Origin: Paenibacillus sp. MMS20-IR301
GTDB lineage: Bacteria > Bacillota > Bacilli > Paenibacillales > Paenibacillaceae
Assembly: GCF_032302195.1 (NCBI RefSeq)
Contig: NZ_CP135275.1
Location: 3,410,001 to 3,474,000 of the forward strand
DNA length: 64,000 nt
Direction of reading: 5' to 3'
In this document: piece after piece, positions 63,964 through 64,000 of the stretch
How the letters are laid out: each line of letters starts with the position of its first letter
Position numbering within the stretch: position 1 is the first letter of the stretch
Notes under the pieces: generated by a model
Database searches by the model: none
Seen by the model: only the letters and a program-made list of their open reading frames with translations
Told to the model about the DNA's origin: nothing
Program-made: the position numbers and the translations under genes

Positions 63964-64000
63964 CTTTGGTGAAAATACCAATTTCACCCGATTTCCATGT

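Overview
The window reads as a chromosomal segment of a spore-forming Bacillota, most probably a Paenibacillus. This is inferred from the mix of spoVR, prkA, abrB and LicT/RAT-type control, the YesN/LplB-like regulators and permeases, G+C near 50 % and the style of the plant-polysaccharide genes. There are no rRNA, tRNA, phage, insertion-sequence or cas genes. The left edge cuts a pullulanase gene; the right edge lies just upstream of glnA.

Layout. (1) 1-10.3 kb, alpha-glucan use: a secreted pullulanase (-), a LacI-type regulator, beta-phosphoglucomutase, a GH65 maltose phosphorylase and a GH13 alpha-glucosidase. Matching CAAACGTTTG operators flank the regulator. (2) 10.4-20.3 kb: AraC/GyrI regulator, DegV lipid-binding protein, PAS histidine kinase, a two-component system in operon with an ABC-2 exporter, and a phosphodiester glycosidase/glycosyltransferase pair. 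(3) 21-36.6 kb, pectin/xylan use: CE7 esterase, GH105, an alpha/beta hydrolase, pectinesterase, GH28 and GH43, all without signal peptides, with two AraC regulators and an LplB/LplC/lipoprotein sugar ABC importer. Oligomers are probably imported and finished inside the cell. (4) 37-45 kb: P-loop kinase, AT-rich lipoprotein gene, SpoVR, AraC/GyrI, PrkA, DUF2161. (5) 45.5-50.3 kb, beta-glucosides: bglP, licT and bglH, each behind its own LicT RAT/terminator switch. (6) 50.5-64 kb: aminotransferase, LuxR regulator, a second phosphodiester glycosidase, a 34-aa membrane peptide, DUF6273, AbrB, TrmL, SerC, a mutarotase-like protein, GH94 phosphorylase and a beta-type glutamine synthetase.

The most unusual content is between genes. 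First, a ~110-155-nt motif occurs three times (5745-5851, 8357-8503, 58544-58657 on the minus strand), each time in the sense orientation 77-91 nt before a sugar-metabolism start codon. Paired arms change together between copies, which suggests a structured leader RNA. Second, nine intergenic arrays contain about four short units spaced 49-53 bp (about five helical turns). The unit sequences fall into four unrelated families, but most arrays share one plan: two units one way, a ~55-62 bp centre, then the others inverted. I know of no description of either; both need genome-wide comparison.
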